From the NCBI GenBank assembly GCA_023101725.1, contig JALJCO010001210.1, positions 16,273-80,272 of the forward strand: a stretch of 64,000 nucleotides of DNA. Direction: 5' to 3'. The notes under the pieces are model-generated. The model saw nothing but the letters and a program-made list of their open reading frames with translations, was not told the origin of the DNA and ran no database searches. The position numbers were made by a program, and so were the translations under genes. Below are positions 48,191 to 59,734 of the stretch, one piece after another. Each line of letters begins with the position of its first letter. Positions within the stretch are counted from its first letter, which is position 1. Origin of the DNA: Atherinomorus stipes. Lineage: Eukaryota > Chordata > Actinopteri > Atheriniformes > Atherinidae.

Positions 48191-48560
48191 GGGTATATGA
48201 CAACTTGAAAATGAGAATAAAATGCCAATCCTGGAAGTTTTCACAAGCAAAATTTATTAACTTGCTCAAGTTTTTGTGCAGAACAAATTGTATTTTTTCA
48301 ATTCCAGCACCGACAGTATAAACGGAGATCAGACAGAACTGAACAAAAAAATATATTTTTCTCTTTTCTGCAAAAGTGTTTCTTGATTCTCCATTTCTTT
48401 TCCTGTCTTTTAATTTGTCTCTCTCGTACTTTCTGAATGAATGCATTTCCTTCATCTCTTTCGCTTGCTTTTCCATCCATCTATCTGCTCTTTATCTCGC
48501 CTTTTCTGTGTTTTCATGTCTGTCTCTTAAAAAAGGTGCGTATGAACATTAAACTTAGGT
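48191..48560. other. Unassigned, downstream of the minus-strand gene
   Basis: Basic minus-strand frames here (48138-48480) lack supporting context. They lie beyond the poly(A) signal of the recombinase-like gene. Confidence 0.4.
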
Positions 48561-48566
48561 TTTATT
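48561..48566 (-). terminator. Poly(A) signal AATAAA overlapping the stop codon
   Basis: On the minus strand the gene ends CTG TTC TAA TAAAACC. The AATAAA hexamer begins at the second base of the TAA stop. If used, the 3' untranslated region would be only tens of bases long. Confidence 0.6.
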
Positions 48567-48800
48567 AGAACAGATTCTTTTTGGAGGCTGACTGCCGGTT
48601 CAGTGTCACTATTTTGTTATACACATAGTTCTTCACGTCCTTCCAGGACCTGTTACCCAGATCTTTTTCCTGCTGGATGCATGCAGTGCAGGGTTCCTTC
48701 CCAGGGACCTGTCGCTCTGCGATGAATCGTGAGAGGTGCTTTTCCACGGCGCATCTTTCCGAATCAGTCCAAGACCTTTTCATGGTTATTTTTGGTATTG
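48565..48800 (-). CDS. Last exon of recombinase-like gene (Myb/SANT-like C-terminus)
   Basis: The exon follows a good acceptor (run of T then AG at 48801-48802) and ends at TAA. With the G left over from the preceding exon it reads AIPKITMKRSWTDSERCAVE, followed by KHLSRFIAERQVPGKEPC, and later NRSWKDVKNYVYNKI. The W...E, VPGK and RSW..VKNYVYN pattern is what I recall at the C-terminus of a large fish family of uncharacterised proteins with recombinase-like cores. The spacing of conserved Trp residues suggests a Myb/SANT-like DNA-binding fold. The phase fits the donor of each upstream small exon. The frame continues open upstream only because it enters the repeat array. Confidence 0.75.
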
Positions 48801-48834
48801 CTAAAAAAATGAGGCAGAGAACAACATTGGTTAG

Positions 48835-50540
48835 GTATCCATCTGTCTCCCTCTCTCTCTGACTCTGTCTCTCTCTCTCTCTGACTGTCTGTCCTTCTCC
48901 GACTTTCTCTCTCTCAGACTGTCTCTTCTTCTTTCCGACTGTCTCTCCTTCCCTCTGACTGTCTCTCCTTCTTTCTGACTGTCTCTTTCTTCGACTGAAT
49001 CTCCCTCTCTCCAACTGTCTCTCTCTCTCTCCGACTGTCTGTCTGTCTCTCCTCTCCAACTATCTCTCTCTCTCTCTGACTGTCTTTCACTCACCGACTG
49101 TCTCCTACTGTCTCTCCTTCTCTCTGAGTGTCTCTCCCTCTCTCTCACTGTCTCTCCTTCTCTGACTGTCTCTCTCTCTGTCTCTCCTTCTCTCCGACTG
49201 TCTCTCCTTCTCTCTCTGACTGTCTCTCCTTCTCTCTCTGACTGTCTCTCCTTCTCTCTGACTGTCTCTCCTTCTCTCTGACTGTCTCTCCTTCTCTCTG
49301 ACTGTCTCTCCTTTCTGTCTGACTGTCTCTCCTTCTCTCTGACTTTGTCCTCTGACTTTTTCTCTCTCTGACTGTCTCTCCTTCTCTCTGTCTCTCCTTC
49401 TCTCTGACTGTCTCTCCCTCTCTGACTGTCTCTCCTTCTCTCTGACTGTCTCTCCTTCTCTCTGACTGTCTCTCCTTCTCTCTGTCTCTCCTTCTCTCTG
49501 ACTGTCTCTCCTTCTCCCTGACTGTCTCTCCTTCTCTCTGACTGTCTCTCCTTCTCCCTGACTGTCTCTCCTTCTCCCTGACTGTCTCTCCTTCTCCCTG
49601 ACTGTCTCTCCTTCTGTCTGACTGTCTCTCCTTCTCTGACTGTCTCTCCTTCTCTCTGACTGTCTCTCACTCTCTGACCGTCTCTCCTTCTCTCTGACTG
49701 TCTCTCCTTCTCTCTGACTGTCTCTCCTTCTCTCTGACTGTCTCTCCTTCTCTCTGACTCTCTCCTTCTCTCTGACTGTCTCTCCTTCTCTCTGACTGTC
49801 TCTCCTTCTCCCTGACTGTCTCTCCTTCTCCCTGAATGTCTCTCCTTCTCCCTGACTGTCTCTCCTTCTCCCTGACTGTCTCTCCTTCTCCCTGACTGTC
49901 TCTCCTTCTCTCCTTCTCCCTGACTGTCTCTCCTTCTCCCTGACTGTCTCTCCTTCTCTCTGTCTCTCCTTCTGTCTGACTGTCTCTCCTTCTGACTGTC
50001 TCTCCTTCTCTCTGACTGTCTCTCCTTCTTTCTGTCTCTCCCTCTGACTGTCTCTCCTTTCTGTCTCTCTCTCTGACTGTCTCTCCTTCTCTCTGACTGT
50101 CTCTCCTTTCTGTCTCTCTCTCTGACTGTCTCTCCTTCTCTCTGACTGTCTCTCCTTTCTGTCTCACTCTCTCTGACTGTCTCTCACTCTCCCTGACTGT
50201 CTCTCCTCTCTGACTGTCTCTCCTTCTCTCTGACTGTCTCTCCTTCTCTGACTGTCTCTTCTCACTCTCTGACTGTCTCTCACTCTCTGACTGTCTCTCA
50301 CTCTCTCTCTGACTGTCTCTCACTCTCTCTGACTGTCTCTCACTCTCTCTGACTGTCTCTCCTTCTCTCTGACTGTCTCTCCTTCTCTGACTGTCTCTCC
50401 TCTCTGACTGTCTCTCCTTCTCTGACTGTCTCTCCTTCTCTCTTGACTGTCTCTCCTTCTTTCTGTCTCTCACTGTCTCTGACTGTCTCTCCTTCTCTCT
50501 GACTGTCTCTCCTTCTTTCTGTCTCTCCCTCTGACTGTCT
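48835..50540. repeat. 20-bp VNTR array 1 (intronic)
   Basis: The plus-strand unit is CTCTCTGACTGTCTCTCCTT, with 16- to 22-bp variants. The minus strand, which is the sense strand of the gene, is almost pure purine with CAGTC interruptions. As 20 is not a multiple of 3, every minus-strand frame stays open with a 20-residue period (RQSERRRDSQREGETVREKE). This explains the long Arg/Glu/Ser-rich frames, which are not genes. Confidence 0.95.
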
Positions 50541-50681
50541 CTACCCAACTCCGTCTCTCTCCATGACTCTGTCCCATTCCTCTGATTAAGTCTGACTAGA
50601 GGATTAAAAATCTGCCTCAGTATTGCAGTTTAATCTAAGATCTAGTAACCTGATCTACTCCTGCTGTTTACAAGAACTTAC

Positions 50682-50762
50682 CTTTTGTTTTCACATCAGT
50701 GCTCTTCTTCTTCTTCTTCTGTGGTGAGGCAAAGCTGCTCTGGCTGGGTGTAACGCCCTCCT
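50682..50762 (-). CDS. Small exon b, copy 1 (81 nt, phase 1-1)
   Basis: Bounded by acceptor CTGTGACAG and donor AAAAG then GTAAGTTC. In phase with its neighbours it reads EGVTPSQSSFASPQ followed by five Lys, then STDVKTK. This is a Ser-rich linker ending in a likely nuclear-localisation signal. Its 81 nt make 27 codons, so skipping or repeating it keeps the frame. Confidence 0.75.
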
Positions 50763-50870
50763 CTGTCACAGAGAAACATCACTATGATCCATGTTCATCC
50801 TTTTGAATGTTGAAAGGCTGAAAGGATGAATTGTGGGTGTGCCAGCCCATTAAACTGAAAGTAAACTGAC

Positions 50871-50936
50871 CATCTGCATCAGAAGTGTCATTGTGGCGAA
50901 TCTCGCTTGTCTTCTCTGAGACTTCAGAATGTCCAT
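50871..50936 (-). CDS. Small exon a, copy 1 (66 nt, phase 1-1)
   Basis: Bounded by acceptor TTGTTTTTCAG and donor GATG then GTCAGTTT. With the G from the previous exon it reads DGHSEVSEKTSEIRHNDTSD and then AD. This is an acidic, Ser/Thr-rich linker. Its 66 nt make 22 codons, symmetric in phase. It pairs with exon b across a 108-nt intron. Confidence 0.75.
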
Positions 50937-50997
50937 CTGAAAAACAAGAACGCCACAGAAGTTACAAAACAACTTTATAAATCACACATCTATTTCA

Positions 50998-53481
50998 CTC
51001 TCTCTCTCTCTGACTGTCTCTCCTTCTCTCTCTGTCTCTCCCTCTCTCTGACTGTCTCTCCTTCTCTCTGACTGTCTCTCCTTCTTTCTGACTGTCTCTC
51101 CTTCTTCCAGACTGTCTCTCCTTCTCTCTGACTGTCTCTCCTTCTTCCAGACTGTCTCTCCTTCTCTCTGACTGTCTCTCCTTCTCTCTGTCTCTCCCTC
51201 TGACTGTCTCTCCTTCTTTCTGACCTCTCTCCTTCTCTCTGACTGTCTCTCCTCTCCGTTTTTCTCTCTCTCTCTGTCTCTCCTTCTCTCTGACTGTCTC
51301 TCCTCTCCGTCTCTCTCTCTCTCTGTCTCTCCTTCTCTCTGAGTGTCTCTCCTTCTTTCTGACTGTCTCTCCCTCTCTCCGACTGTCTCTCTCTCTCCGA
51401 CTGTCTCTCCCTCTCTCCAACTGTCTCTCTCCGACTGTCTCTCTCCCTCTCTCAGACTGTCTCTCCCTCTCTCCCTCCGACTGTCTCTCTCTCTCCAACT
51501 GTCTCTGACTGTCTCTCCTTCTCTCCAACTATCTTTCTCTCTCCGACTGTCTCTCTCTCTTTCCGACTGTCTCTCCTTCTCACTGACTGTCTCTCCCTCT
51601 CTCTGACTGTCTCTCCTTCTCTCTGACTGTCTCTCTCTGTCTCTCCTTCTCTCCGACTGTCTCTCCTTCTTTCTGACTGTCTCTCCTTCTCTCTAAATGT
51701 CTCTCCTTCTCTCTGACTGTCTCTCCTTCTCTCTGACTGTCTCTCCTTTCTGTCTCTCTATGACTGTCTCTGTCTCTCCTTTCTGTCTCTCTCTCTCTGA
51801 CTGTCTCTCCTCTCTGACTGTCTCTCACTCTCTGACTGTCTCTCCTTCTCTCTGACTGTCTCTCCTTTCTGTCTCACTCTCTCTGACTGTCTCTCACTCT
51901 CCCTGACTGTCTCTCCTCTCTGACTGTCTCTCCTTCTCTCTGACTGTCTCTCCTTCTCTCTGACTGTCTCTTCTCACTCTCTGACTGTCTCTTCTCACTC
52001 TCTGACTGTCTCTCACTCTGACTGTCTCTCACTCTCTCTGACTGTCTCTCCTTCTCTGACTGTCTCTCCCTCTCTGACTGTCTCTCCTTCTCCCTGACTG
52101 TCTCTCCTTCTCTCTGACTGTCTCTCCTTCTCTCTGACTGTCTCTCCTTCTCTCTGACTGTCTCTCCTTCTCTCTGTCTCTCCTTCTCTCTGTCTCTCCT
52201 TCTCTCTGTCTCTCCTTCTCTCTGACTGTCTCTCCTTCTCCCTGACTGTCTCTCCTTCTCCCTGACTGTCTCTCCTTCTCTCCTTCTCCCTGACTGTCTC
52301 TCCTTCTCCCTGACTGTCTCTCCTTCTCTCTGTCTCTCCTTCTGTCTGACTGTCTCTCCTTCTGACTGTCTCTCCTTCTCTCTGACTGTCTCTCCTTCTT
52401 TCTGTCTCTCCCTCTGACTGTCTCTCCTTTCTGTCTCTCTCTCTGACTGTCTCTCCTTCTCTCTGTCTCTCCTTTCTGTCTCTCTCTCTGACTGTCTCTC
52501 CTTCTCTCTGACTGTCTCTCCTTTCCGTCTCTCTCTCTCTGACTGTCTCTCCTTCTTTCTGTCTCTCACTCTCTCTGACTGTCTCTTCTTCTCCCTGACT
52601 GTCTCTCCTTCTCTCTGTCTCTCCTTTCTGTCTCCCTCTCTGACTGTCTCTCCTTCTCTCTGACTTGTCTCTCCTTCTCTCTGACTGTCTGTCCTTCTTT
52701 CTGTCTCTCCCTCTGACTGTCTCTCACTCTCTCTGACTGTCTCTCACTCTCTGACTGTCTCTCCTTCTCTCTGACTGTCTCTCCTTTCTGTCTCACTCTC
52801 TCTGACTGTCTCTCACTCTCCCTGACTGTCTCTCCTCTCTGACTGTCTCTCCTTCTCTGACTGTCTCTCACTCTCTCTGACTGTCTCTCACTCTCTCTGA
52901 CTGTCTCTCCTTCTCTGACTGTCTCTCCTCTCTGACTGTCTCTCCTTCTCTGACTGTCTCTCCTTCTCTCTTGACTGTCTCTCCTTCTTTCTGTCTCTCA
53001 CTCTCTCTGACTGTCTCTCCTTCTCTCTGACTGTCTGTCCTTCTTTCTGTCTCTCCCTCTGACTGTCTCTCACTCTCTGACTGTCTCTCCTTCTCTCTGA
53101 CTGTCTCTCCTTTCTGTCTCACTCTCTCTGACTGTCTCTCACTCTCCCTGACTGTCTCTCCTTCTCTCTGACTGTCTCTCCTTCTCTCTGACTGTCTCTC
53201 CTTCTCTCTGACTGTCTCTTCTCACTCTCTGACTGTCTCTTCTCACTCTCTGACTGTCTCTCACTCTCTCTGACTGTCTCTCACTCTCTCTGACTGTCTC
53301 TCCTTCTCTCTGACTGTCTCTCCTTCTCTGACTGTCTCTCCTCTCTGACTGTCTCTCCTTCTCTGACTGTCTCTCCTTCTCTCTTGACTGTCTCTCCTTC
53401 TTTCTGTCTCTCACTGTCTCTGACTGTCTCTCCTTCTCTCTGACTGTCTCTCCTTCTTTCTGTCTCTCCCTCTGACTGTCT
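50998..53481. repeat. 20-bp VNTR array 2
   Basis: Same 20-bp family. Landmark variants such as CCAACTATCTTTCTCTCTCC (about 51526) recur in array 3 near 54410. Island plus array were therefore duplicated together as a ~2.9-kb unit. Confidence 0.93.
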
Positions 53482-53622
53482 CTACCCAACTCCGTCTCTC
53501 TCCATGACTCTGTCCCATTCCTCTGATTAAGTCTGACTAGAGGATTAAAAATCTGCCTCAGTATTGCAGTTTAATCTAAGATCTAGTAACCTGATCTACT
53601 CCTGCTGTTTACAAGAACTTAC

Positions 53623-53703
53623 CTTTTGTTTTCACATCAGTGCTCTTCTTCTTCTTCTTCTGTGGTGAGGCAAAGCTGCTCTGGCTGGGTGTAACGCCCT
53701 CCT
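53623..53703 (-). CDS. Small exon b, copy 2
   Basis: Same sequence and splice sites as 50682-50762. It can join in frame to the last exon or to another copy of exon a. Confidence 0.65.
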
Positions 53704-53811
53704 CTGTCACAGAGAAACATCACTATGATCCATGTTCATCCTTTTGAATGTTGAAAGGCTGAAAGGATGAATTGTGGGTGTGCCAGCCCATTAAACTGAA
53801 AGTAAACTGAC

Positions 53812-53877
53812 CATCTGCATCAGAAGTGTCATTGTGGCGAATCTCGCTTGTCTTCTCTGAGACTTCAGAATGTCCAT
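53812..53877 (-). CDS. Small exon a, copy 2
   Basis: Same sequence and splice sites as 50871-50936. The phase allows it to follow either the large exon or exon b of copy 3. Confidence 0.65.
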
Positions 53878-53938
53878 CTGAAAAACAAGAACGCCACAGA
53901 AGTTACAAAACAACTTTATAAATCACACATCTATTTCA

Positions 53939-55973
53939 CTCTCTCTCTCTCTGACTGTCTCTCCTTCTCTCTCTGTCTCTCCCTCTCTCTGACTGTCTCT
54001 CCTTCTCTCTGACTGTCTCTCCTTCTTCCAGACTGTCTCTCCTTCTTTCTGACTCTCTCCTTCTCTCTGACTGTCTCTCCTCTCCGTTTCTCTCTCTCTC
54101 TGTCTCTCCTTCTCTCTGACTGTCTCTCCCTCTCCGTCTCTCTCTCTCTCTCTCCTTCTCTCTGACTGTCTCTCCTCTCCGTCTCTCTCTCTCTGTCTCT
54201 CCTTCTCTCTGAGTGTCTCTCCTTCTTTCTGACTGTCTCTCCCTCTCTCCGACAGTCTCTCTCTCTCCGACAGTCTCTCCCTCTCTCCAACTGTCTCTCT
54301 CCGACTGTCTCTCTCTCTCTCTCAGACTGTCTCTCTCTCTCCCTCCGACTGTCTCATTCTCTCCGACTGTCTCTCTCTCCAACTGTCTCTGACTGTCTCT
54401 CCTTCTCTCCAACTATCTTTCTCTCTCCGACTGTCTCTCTCTCTTTCCAACTGTCTCTCCTTCTCACTGACTGTCTCTCCCTCTCTCTGACTGTCTCTCC
54501 TTCTCTCTGACTGTCTCTCTCTGTCTCTCCTTCTCTCCGACTGTCTCTCCTTCTTTCTGACTGTCTCTCCTTCTCTCTAAATGTCTCTCCTTCTCTCTGA
54601 CTGTCTCTCCTTCTCTCTGACTGTCTCTCCTTCTCTCTGACTGTCTCTCCTTTCTGTCTCTCTCTGACTGTCTCTGTCTCTCCTTTCTGTCCCTCTCTCT
54701 CTGACTGTCTCTCCTCTCTGACTGTCTCTCACTCTCTGACTGTCTCTCCTTCTCTCTGACTGTCTCTCCTTTCTGTCTCACTCTCTCTGACTGTCTCTCA
54801 CTCTCCCTGACTGTCTCTCCTCTCTGACTGTCTCTCCTTCTCTCTGACTGTCTCTCCTTCTCTCTGACTGTCTCTTCTCACTCTCTGACTGTCTCTCTCT
54901 CTCTGACTGTCTCTCACTCTCTCTGACTGTCTCTCCTTCTCTGACTGTCTCTCCTCTCTGACTGTCTCTCCTTCTCTGACTGTCTCTCCTCTCTCTCTTG
55001 ACTGTCTCTCCTTCTTTCTGTCTCTCACTCTCTCTGACTGTCTCTCCTTCTCTGACTGTCTCTCCTCTCTGACTGTCTCTCCTTCTCTGACTGTCTCTCC
55101 TTGTCTCTTGACTGTCTCTCCTTCTTTCTGTCTCTCACTCTCTCTGACTGTCTCTCCTTCTCTCTGACTGTCTGTCCTTCTTTCTGTCTCTCCCTCTGAC
55201 TGTCTCTCACTCTCTGACTGTCTCTCCTTCTCTCTGACTGTCTCTCCTTTCTGTCTCACTCTCTCTGACTGTCTCTCACTCTCCCTGACTGTCTCTCCTC
55301 TCTGACTGTCTCTCCTTCTTTCTGACTGTCTCTCCTTCTCTCTGACTGTCTCTCACTCTGACTGTCTCTCACTCTCTCTGACTGTCTCTCACTCTCTCTG
55401 ACTGTCTCTCCTTTCTGTCTCACTCTCTCTGACTGTCTCTCACTCTCCCTGACTGTCTCTCCTCTCTGACTGTCTCTCCTTCTCTCTGACTGTCTCTCCT
55501 TCTCTCTGACTGTCTCTTCTCACTCTCTGACTGTCTCTCACTCTCTCTGACTGTCTCTCCTTCTCTCTGACTGTCTCTCCTTCTCTGACTGTCTCTCCTC
55601 TCTGACTGTCTCTCCTTCTCTGACTGTCTCTCCTTCTCTCTTGACTGTCTCTCCTTCTTTCTGTCTCTCACTCTCCCTGACTGTCTCTCCTCTCTGACTG
55701 TCTCTCCTTCTCTCTGACTGTCTCTCCTTCTCTCTGACTGTCTCTTCTCACTCTCTGACTGTCTCTTCTCACTCTCTGACTGTCTCTCACTCTCTCTGAC
55801 TGTCTCTCACTCTCTCTGACTGTCTCTCACTCTCTCTGACTGTCTCTCCTTCTCTGACTGTCTCTCCTCTGACTGTCTCTCCTTCTCTGACTGTCTCTCC
55901 TTCTCTCTTGACTGTCTCTCCTTCTTTCTGTCTCTCACTCTCTCTGACTGTCTCTCCTTCTCTCTGACTGTCT
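53939..55973. repeat. 20-bp VNTR array 3
   Basis: Same family, with 18-bp units (TCTCTCCTTCTCTGACTG) and CACTCTCTCTGACTG variants clustered at the right, as in array 2. Confidence 0.93.
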
Positions 55974-56114
55974 CTACCCAACTCCGTCTCTCTCCATGAC
56001 TCTGTCCCATTCCTCTGATTAAGTCTGACTAGAGGATTAAAAATCTGCCTCAGTATTGCAGTTTAATCTAAGATCTAGTAACCTGATCTACTCCTGCTGT
56101 TTACAAGAACTTAC

Positions 56115-56195
56115 CTTTTGTTTTCACATCAGTGCTCTTCTTCTTCTTCTTCTGTGGTGAGGCAAAGCTGCTCTGGCTGGGTGTAACGCCCTCCT
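56115..56195 (-). CDS. Small exon b, copy 3
   Basis: Identical by eye to the other two copies, with intact acceptor and donor. Confidence 0.65.
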
Positions 56196-56303
56196 CTGTC
56201 ACAGAGAAACATCACTATGATCCATGTTCATCCTTTTGAATGTTGAAAGGCTGAAAGGATGAATTGTGGGTGTGCCAGCCCATTAAACTGAAAGTAAACT
56301 GAC

Positions 56304-56369
56304 CATCTGCATCAGAAGTGTCATTGTGGCGAATCTCGCTTGTCTTCTCTGAGACTTCAGAATGTCCAT
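56304..56369 (-). CDS. Small exon a, copy 3 (nearest the large exon)
   Basis: The first small exon met by transcription after the large exon. The junction from the large exon (GGT G) to this exon (AT GGA) gives G-D-G with no frame loss. Confidence 0.7.
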
Positions 56370-56430
56370 CTGAAAAACAAGAACGCCACAGAAGTTACAA
56401 AACAACTTTATAAATCACACATCTATTTCA

Positions 56431-59400
56431 CTCTCTCTCTCTCTCTGACTGTCTCTCCTTCTCTCTGTCTCTCCCTCTCTCTGACTGTCTCTCCTTCTCT
56501 CTGACTGTCTCTCCTTCTTTCTGACTGTCTCTCCTTCTCTCTGACTGTCTCTCCTTCTTCCAGACTGTCTCTCCTTCTTCCAGACTGTCTCTCTCTTCTC
56601 TCTGTCTCTCCCTCTGACTGTCTCTCCTTCTCTCTGTCTCTCTCTCTCTCTGACTGTCTCTCCTGCTCTCTGACTGTCTCTCCTTCTTCCTGACTGTCTC
56701 TCCTTCTCTCTGACTGTCTCTCCTTCTCTCTGACTGTCTCTCCTTCTTCCAGACTGTCTCTCCTTCTTCCAGACTGTCTCTCCTTCTCTCTGACTGTCTC
56801 TCCTTCTTCCAGACTGTCTCTCCTTCTTCCAGACTGTCTCTCCTTCTCTCTGTCTCTCCCTCTGACTGTCTCTCCTTCTCTCTGTCTCTCCCTCTGACTG
56901 TCTCTCCTTCTTTCTGACTCTCTCCTTCTCTCTGACTGTCTCTCCTCTCCGTTTCTCTCTCTCTCTGTCTCTCCTTCTCTCTGACTGTCTCTCCTGCTCT
57001 CTGACTGTCTCTCCTGCTCTCTGACTGTCTCTCCTTCTCTCTGACTGTCTCTCCTTCTTCCTGACTGCACCCCTTCTCTCTGACTGTCTCTCCTTCTCTC
57101 TGACTGTCTCTCCTTCTCTCTGACTGTCTCTCCTTCTCTCTGACTGTCTCTCACTCTCTCTGACTGTCTCTCCTTTCTGTCTGACTGTCTCTCACTCTCT
57201 CTGACTGTCTCTCACTCTCTCTGACTGTCTCTCACTCTCTCTGACTGTCTCTCCTTCCTGTCTCCCTCTCTGACTGTCTCTCCTTCTCTCTGACTGTCTG
57301 TCCTTTCTGTCTCTCTCACTGACTGTCTCTCCCTCTCTCTGACTGCTCTCTCCTTCTCTCTGACTGTCTCTCCTTCTTTCTGACTGTCTCTCCTTCTCTC
57401 TGACTGTCTCTCCTTCTCTCTGACTGTCTCTCCTTCTTCCTGACTGTCTCTCCTTCTCTCTGACTGTCTCTCCTTCTCTCTGACTGTCTCTCCTTCTCTC
57501 TGACTGTCTCTCCTTCTTCCAGACTGTCTCTCCTTCTTCCAGACTGTCTCTCCTTCTTCCAGACTGTCTCTCCTTCTTCCAGACTGTCTCTCCTTCTCTC
57601 TGTCTCTCCCTCTGACTGTCTCTCCTTCTCTCTGTCTCTCTCTCTCTCTGACTGTCTCTCCTGCTCTCTGACTGTCTCTCCTTCTTCCTGACTGTCTCTC
57701 CTTCTCTCTGACTGTCTCTCCTTCTCTCTGACTGTCTCTCCTTCTCTCTGACTGTCTCTTCTTCTTCCAGACTGTCTCTCCTTCTTCCAGACTGTCTCTC
57801 CTTCTTCCAGACTGTCTCTCCTTCTTCCAGACTGTCTCTCCTTCTCTCTGTCTCTCCCTCTGACTGTCTCTCCTTCTCTCTGCTCTCTCTCTCTCTCTGA
57901 CTGTCTCTCCTGCTCTCTGACTGTCTCTCCTGCTCTCTGACTGTCTCTCCTTCTCTCTGACTGTCTCTCCTTCTTCCTGACTGTCTCTCCTTCTCTCTGA
58001 CTGTCTCTCACTCTCTCTGACTGTCTCTCACCTCTCTCTGACTGTCTCTCACTCTCTCTGACTGTCTCTCCTTCCTGTCTCCCTCTCTGACTGTCTCTCC
58101 TTCTCTCTGACTGTCTGTCCTTTCTGTCTCTCTCACTGACTGTCTCTCCCTCTCTCTGACTGTCTCTCCTTCTCTCTGACTGTCTCTCCTTCTTTCTGAC
58201 TGTCTCTCCTTCTCTCTGACTGTCTCTCCTTCTCTCTGACTGTCTCTCCTTCTTCCTGACTGTCTCTCCTTCTCTCTGACTGTCTCTCCTTCTCTCTGAC
58301 TGTCTCTCCTTCTCTCTGACTGTCTCTCCTTCTTCCACTGTCTCTCCTTCTTCCAGACTGTCTCTCCTTCTTCCAGACTGTCTCTCCTTCTTCCAGACTG
58401 TCTCTCCTTCTCTCTGTCTCTCCCTCTGACTGTCTCTCCTTCTCTCTGTCTCTCTCTCTCTCTGACTGTCTCTCCTGCTCTCTGACTGTCTCTCCTTCTT
58501 CCCGACTGTCTCTCCTTCTCTCTGACTGTCTCTCCTTCTCTCTGACTGTCTCTCCTTCTCTCTGACTGTCTCTCCTTCTCTCTGACTGTCTCTCCTTCTT
58601 CCAGACTGTCTCTCCTTCTTCCAGACTGTCTCTCCTTCTCTCTGACTGTCTCTCCTTCTTCCAGACTGTCTCTCCTTCTTCCAGACTGTCTCTCCTTCTT
58701 CCAGACTGTCTCTCCTTCTCTCTGTCTCTCCCTCTGACTGTCTCTCCTTCTCTCTGTCTCTCTGACTGTCTCTCCTGCTCTCTGACTGTCTCTCCTGCTC
58801 TCTGACTGTCTCTCCTTCTTCCTGACTGTCTCTCCTTCTCTCTGACTGTCTCTCCTTCTCTCTGACTGTCTCTCCTTCTCTCTGACTGTCTCTCCTTCTC
58901 TCTGACTGTCTCTCACTCTCTCTGACTGTCTCTCCTTTCTGTCTGACTGTCTCTCACTCTCTCTGACTGTCTCTCACTCTCTCTGACTGTCTCTCACTCT
59001 CTCTGACTGTCTCTCCTTCCTGTCTCCCTCTCTGACTGTCTCTCCTTCTCTCTGACTGTCTGTCCTTTCTGTCTCTCTCACTGACTGTCTCTCCCTCTCT
59101 CTGACTGTCTCTCCTTCTCTCTGACTGTCTCTCCTTCTTTCTGACTGTCTCTCCTTCTCTCTGACTGTCTCTCCTTCTCTCTGACTGTCTCTCCTTCTCT
59201 CTGTCTCTCTCTCTCTCTGACTGTCTCTCCTTCTCCCTGTCTCTCCCTCTCTCTGACTGTCTCTCCTTCTCTCCGACTGTCTCTCCTTCTTCCAGACTGT
59301 CTCTCCTTCTTCCAGACTGTCTCTCCTTCTCTCTGACTGTCTCTCCTTCTCTCTGACTGTCTCTCCTTCTCTCTGACTGTCTCTCCTTCTCTCTGACTGT

Positions 59401-59625
59401 CTCTCCTTCTTTCTGACTGTCTCTCCTTCTCTCTGACTGTCTCTCCTTCTCTCTGTCTCTCCTTCTCTCTGTCTCTCTCCTTCTGACTGTCTCTCTCCTT
59501 CTGACTGTCTCTCCTTCTTTCTGACTCTCTCCTTCTCTCTGACTGTCTCTCCTCTCCGTCTCTCTCTGACCGTCTCTCTCGCCCTGACCGTCTCTCTCTC
59601 TCTGACTGTCTCTCCTTCTGACCAT
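56431..59625. repeat. 20-bp VNTR array 4, with higher-order repeats
   Basis: Same family, with CTTCTTCCAGACTG variants. A block marked by CCTTCCTGTCTCCCTCTCTG, followed by a TGTCCTTTCTGTCTCTCTCA landmark, occurs three times (about 57250, 58070 and 59015). This shows a higher-order unit of about 0.8-0.95 kb. Confidence 0.93.
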
Positions 59626-59734
59626 TATGTTTCATCAAGCATAATTTAAACAGTTTTCAGCATAAACCTGTGATTTGACTGCATCATAATAAAAACTGAG
59701 TAGTTGCATTCTGTCAGTTGTGATTCATACATAC

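Larger units (their letters stand above)
50541..50997 (-). repeat. Exon-pair cassette, copy 1 of 3
   Basis: A ~457-bp unique-sequence island inside the VNTR holds exons b and a, their intron and short flanks. By eye it is identical to the islands at 53482 and 55974, including the introns. Confidence 0.9.
53482..53938 (-). repeat. Exon-pair cassette, copy 2 of 3
   Basis: Offset +2941 from copy 1, with no difference seen. It contains the exons at 53623-53703 and 53812-53877 with intact splice sites. Confidence 0.9.
55974..56430 (-). repeat. Exon-pair cassette, copy 3 of 3
   Basis: Offset +5433 from copy 1, with no difference seen. It contains the exons at 56115-56195 and 56304-56369. Confidence 0.9.

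Noticed and set aside
48831..59638. Many long minus-strand frames (up to 340 codons) rich in Arg, Glu, Ser, Gln
   Set aside because: They are the 20-bp VNTR read in all frames. The unit lacks stop codons and 20 is not divisible by 3, so every frame stays open with a 20-residue period.
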